Positions 62,101 to 64,000 of a DNA stretch of 64,000 nt are shown in pieces. Both the position numbers and the translations under genes were made by a program. The DNA is from Apostichopus japonicus. Lineage: Eukaryota > Echinodermata > Holothuroidea > Aspidochirotida > Stichopodidae. Location of the stretch: positions 29,330,001 to 29,394,000 of the forward strand of contig NC_092568.1 of the NCBI RefSeq assembly GCF_037975245.1, in the 5' to 3' direction. The notes beneath the pieces are model-generated. The model made no database searches, had not been told where the DNA came from, and saw nothing but the letters and a program-made list of their open reading frames with translations. Every line of letters starts with the position of its first letter. Within the stretch, counting starts at the first letter, position 1.

Positions 62101-62772
62101 TGAGAAGCAAGTATAAATATACCAACACAACAAAAACTTACAGGATAAACAATATATACTTCAACACTATTAGAAGAGAACATACATGTGGTTTAGATGC
62201 CCTTTGAACCTATCAATGTTATCAATTTAATATGCGGATACCCTTACGAGAGGAGTTCCAAAGCGTCCGCCCACAAATGGCAAAGGCTCTATTCCAAATT
62301 TGGTACAAACCCGTGTTGTACAAAAAGGAACAGTGTAGCCGGGCGAGAAACAACAACAAGGTTCTTATCGGAAGCAGCATTGTGAACACATTGATGGACA
62401 AACAACAGGATTTTAAACTAAATATAAGCTTTCACAGGGAGCCAGTGCAACTCTTTAAGAATGGTAGTGACATCATCCCTTCTTCCTCGGCCATAAATGA
62501 CCCTGGCAGCACTGTATCAAAGAGATTGTAGTTCTGAAATGAGACTAGCCTTTTAGTATCATAGTACAAAGAGTACATGCATGTTCTCTCTCTCTCTTAA
62601 GTCATGGATAAATATTTCTGTTTCCCTTTTTAATTCACAGTCCAAGGAACAGCTCAGCATACCTACAAGAAACATGTGTCTGGATCATGATAGCGGAACC
62701 AAAACCTTAAAACTGTCCGAGTGCAATATTCATAAGGAGTCGCAGCATTTCAGGATAAATTCCCCAGAGTGA
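47176..62772 (+). CDS. Polypeptide N-acetylgalactosaminyltransferase (GALNT10/GALNT7-like), complete
   Basis: Ten coding exons: 47176-47436, 49005-49240, 53877-54043, 55269-55482, 56468-56641, 57300-57417, 59205-59327, 60032-60250, 60907-61128, 62641-62772. All phases agree (0,2,1,2,2,0,0,0,0); 621 residues. It is a Golgi type II membrane enzyme that transfers GalNAc from UDP-GalNAc to Ser/Thr, starting mucin-type O-glycans. Visible: basic tail, membrane span at residues 17-36, stem, GT-A domain with FHNEGWS (185-191), VDDFS (215-219), the Mn-binding DxH (D272-A-H274), WGGEN (380-384), CSRVGHIYR, then a ricin-type lectin domain (about 505-621). Motif details (PPEL near [13 protein letters not shown]) point to GALNT10 more than GALNT7; the paralogue is not settled. 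In the lectin repeats the usual QxW is QRF and QHF. The exon 3 donor is weak (AAAG|GTTGGC) but alone gives the family sequence DDFSSKEHL. Confidence 0.95.
50155..50720 (+). repeat. Diverged GGTCAAAGGTCATTTTGG-type repeats in GALNT intron 2
   Basis: Three loosely similar units contain (T)GTCAAAGGTCATTTTGG(A/T)TCA, ACAAATATGAA(A)TCCTTTAA and a stretch on CTTGATGTAATA. A DR1 with one mismatch lies at 50673-50685. Confidence 0.55.
52075..52320 (+). repeat. 115-145 bp tandem repeat with two perfect DR1 sites
   Basis: Same family and same left boundary (GTGTGTGCATTTGTGATGCC) as the 19.5-kb array, about two units long, in GALNT intron 2. Perfect AGGTCAAAGGTCA at 52150-52162 and 52293-52305. Confidence 0.88.
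54158..54510 (+). repeat. Tandem duplication in GALNT intron 3, each unit with an RFX X-box-like motif
   Basis: Two units of about 190 bp share TCATGGTAACATGTCA/CCATGGAAACATGTCA, GGACACTTG, TTTTTGGTAGAGAA and AATGTCTGAC. ATTTCCATGGAAAC (54169-54182) and GTTGTCATGGTAAC (54370-54383) both fit the RYYNYYATRRNRAC X-box consensus bound by RFX factors. Confidence 0.65.
58335..58416. repeat. CCCCT/CCCTC polypyrimidine tract
   Basis: About 82 bp of CCCCTCCCCT-type repeat on the plus strand in GALNT intron 6, with near mirror symmetry. On the minus strand it is a dense array of G-runs, so triplex or quadruplex formation is plausible. Confidence 0.9.
59362..59485 (+). pseudogene. Decayed tandem copy of GALNT coding exon 7
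   Basis: The block follows a CCAG acceptor-like site and repeats exon 7 (59205-59327) closely from AAGTTTGTGCCTTGTTCTAG to GGTGTTAAGGGGGTTTCTGT. It has an in-frame TAG at its second codon, indels that shift the frame, and GGGGTGTGA where the true donor reads ATGGTAAGA. It would not encode a usable exon. The flanking TGATTTATGAATATTCAT is duplicated with it. Confidence 0.88.
61640..61880. repeat. GTAAAT/CGTAAATGTAAA minisatellite
   Basis: An array of short units built from GTAAAT, GTAAATCGTAAAT and GTATGTC variants, with an A-run in the middle, in GALNT intron 9. It is flanked by imperfect copies of GTCGTAA(T/A)TGCTACAAGAAA at both ends (about 61638 and 61873). Confidence 0.9.
61985..62040. 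repeat. GATA/GACA tetranucleotide microsatellite
   Basis: A run of GATA with CAGATAGACAGACAGATAAATA variants, in GALNT intron 9. Confidence 0.9.
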
Positions 62773-64000
62773 GGACGTCCCTTAGTGCAAGGAATCTAGA
62801 ATGACTTGAAGGTGATAAGAGGTTAAAACATCTTGCTCTGAAAGAAAGAGAAGAAATGTCACAGGTGGAATTGCCTGATCTTGTCAGGGAATGGAATTTT
62901 GTGGTTTGTAAGAAAGTGTATGATTTAAATTTATTGGTTCAAATGTGGATATTGATATTGAAGTTAGTGATAAAGGAAGAAAATGTTCACAATCTGCAAC
63001 AAACTACATTGCTGTTGTTGCAGAAGGTCGAAATTTCGTGGAAAACTTTACCAAAACCTGTGAGTCTATTTAGCTGTTATCTTGTAAAAAAAAAAAACCT
63101 TAGGAAAAGTGAAAGTATTAAGATATAGCTGACTCTTGCATGCTTGGTTTACAAAGGTAGGGGGGCGGCACCGAATGGGAGCATTTGCCCTTCTCCCCCC
63201 CCACCAATCATGATGATTTCCACACCAATCATCATCAGTAACACAAAACTGACTTTCCTGGTATGTCCAAATGTCTTTTATTGGGGTAATATTATGCTCA
63301 CAAAATCTGGTATCCCTCCTCTTTTGTGCATTCAACTGTTAGGTTAGCCCTCTACACACTGGTAGCAAATGAAACAGAGGAATGGTTCTAACCTGACAGT
63401 ATTAGAACATTATTGCATGCAAGGAGTGGACAGATTGAAGTCCAGTGTTTTGAACATGAAACACGGTTTGTCTCCTTTTTACCAGCTTAAAAGTAACTTG
63501 TATCTCACCACAGTCCATAAAATTACTCTAGTGATTATCTGTATGAAGTCCATGAAGCTTTTGGTTTCGTGCAAACAGCTGCAAGTTATCAATCAGGTAG
63601 ATAATGTCACCTGTTTATGACAATATAGCAACATCGACCCCAATTCTGATATCTTTAGAAAAACTAGGAAAGGTTTCTCCCCTGTGAATTTTTGGCAAGT
63701 AGGTGCATGCAAATGTGATGATCAGGTTTGTTTTGAAATTTTGAGAAGAAAGCAATATTTTATCAAAGAACAAATTGTCCAAATTTAATATTGATGCAAC
63801 AAACCTAACAAAAGTGTAGTGTAAATGCAGCCAGCAGTCTTCACTTTGCTGCCTCAACCAGCCCAACTTTAAAAGCCTAGCTGATTCTGAAGGAGTAGAG
63901 CTATGACTAACCTCATTCCCATTCTCCTGACTCCCACCCTCTTCACTTCTGCCATCTTCACCACATCCCCTCCACCGCCCCCTCCTCGAACCCTTCTCTG
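62773..64000. other. GALNT 3' UTR and downstream sequence
   Basis: Non-coding after the GALNT stop. A G/C-run-bearing patch (63160-63215) resembles MITE debris. No clear AATAAA close to the stop, so the end of the 3' UTR cannot be placed. Confidence 0.5.

Noticed and set aside
62197-62531. Overlapping open frames of 62 and 99 codons in GALNT intron 9
   Set aside because: They lie between two coding exons that join in phase, have no splice partners, and no recognisable domain. Possibly part of an unrecognised repeat.
1-64000. CRISPR arrays, operons, ribosome-binding sites or prophage
   Set aside because: The window has spliced eukaryotic genes throughout. The tandem repeats found have no regular repeat-spacer pattern.

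Overview
The window is animal nuclear DNA. Genes are split by GT-AG introns, coding density is low, and most of the sequence is repeats. The recognisable proteins are metazoan families (GALNT, SLC46-like, UQCC3, GON7, C14orf119). The repeat landscape (hAT-type MITEs, fold-back elements, a tRNA-derived SINE, long TA tracts) fits a marine invertebrate. An echinoderm or another invertebrate deuterostome is my guess; nothing here fixes the species.

Layout. (1) 0.4-2.7 kb, minus strand: the first half of an SLC46/PCFT-like major-facilitator transporter, running off the left edge. (2) 4.5-6.6 kb: nested hAT-like elements. (3) 7.6-8.5 kb, plus: two-exon UQCC3-like complex III assembly factor. (4) 10-12.1 kb: a 115-145 bp tandem repeat family carrying nuclear-receptor DR1 motifs. 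(5) 12.3-17.3 kb: a head-to-head pair, C14orf119-like (minus) and two-exon GON7-like KEOPS subunit (plus), the latter with a complete hAT MITE and a dead LINE reverse transcriptase in its intron. (6) 17.3-31 kb: no firm gene; DR1 repeats again, four hAT-type elements, a 444-bp fold-back, and two SINE copies next to a long TA tract. (7) 31-41 kb: weak but splice-consistent exons for two short coiled-coil proteins with a hydrophobic C-terminal segment and for a 40-residue membrane microprotein; none is recognised. (8) 41-45 kb: repeats, including a perfect 85-bp inverted repeat and a cluster of ACTTAAGT palindromes. (9) 45.2-62.8 kb, plus: a complete ten-coding-exon polypeptide GalNAc-transferase of the GALNT10/GALNT7 type, 621 residues, with every exon phase agreeing and a decayed tandem copy of coding exon 7.

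The well-supported genes are unrelated housekeeping or secretory functions: folate/drug-type transport, mitochondrial complex III assembly, tRNA t6A modification, and Golgi O-glycosylation. No shared pathway is implied. The most unusual content is in the repeats. One hairpin module sits near the same end of seven hAT-like elements with different termini, and a dispersed tandem repeat spreads DR1 elements. In addition, two candidate small tail-anchored genes lie between 31 and 41 kb.
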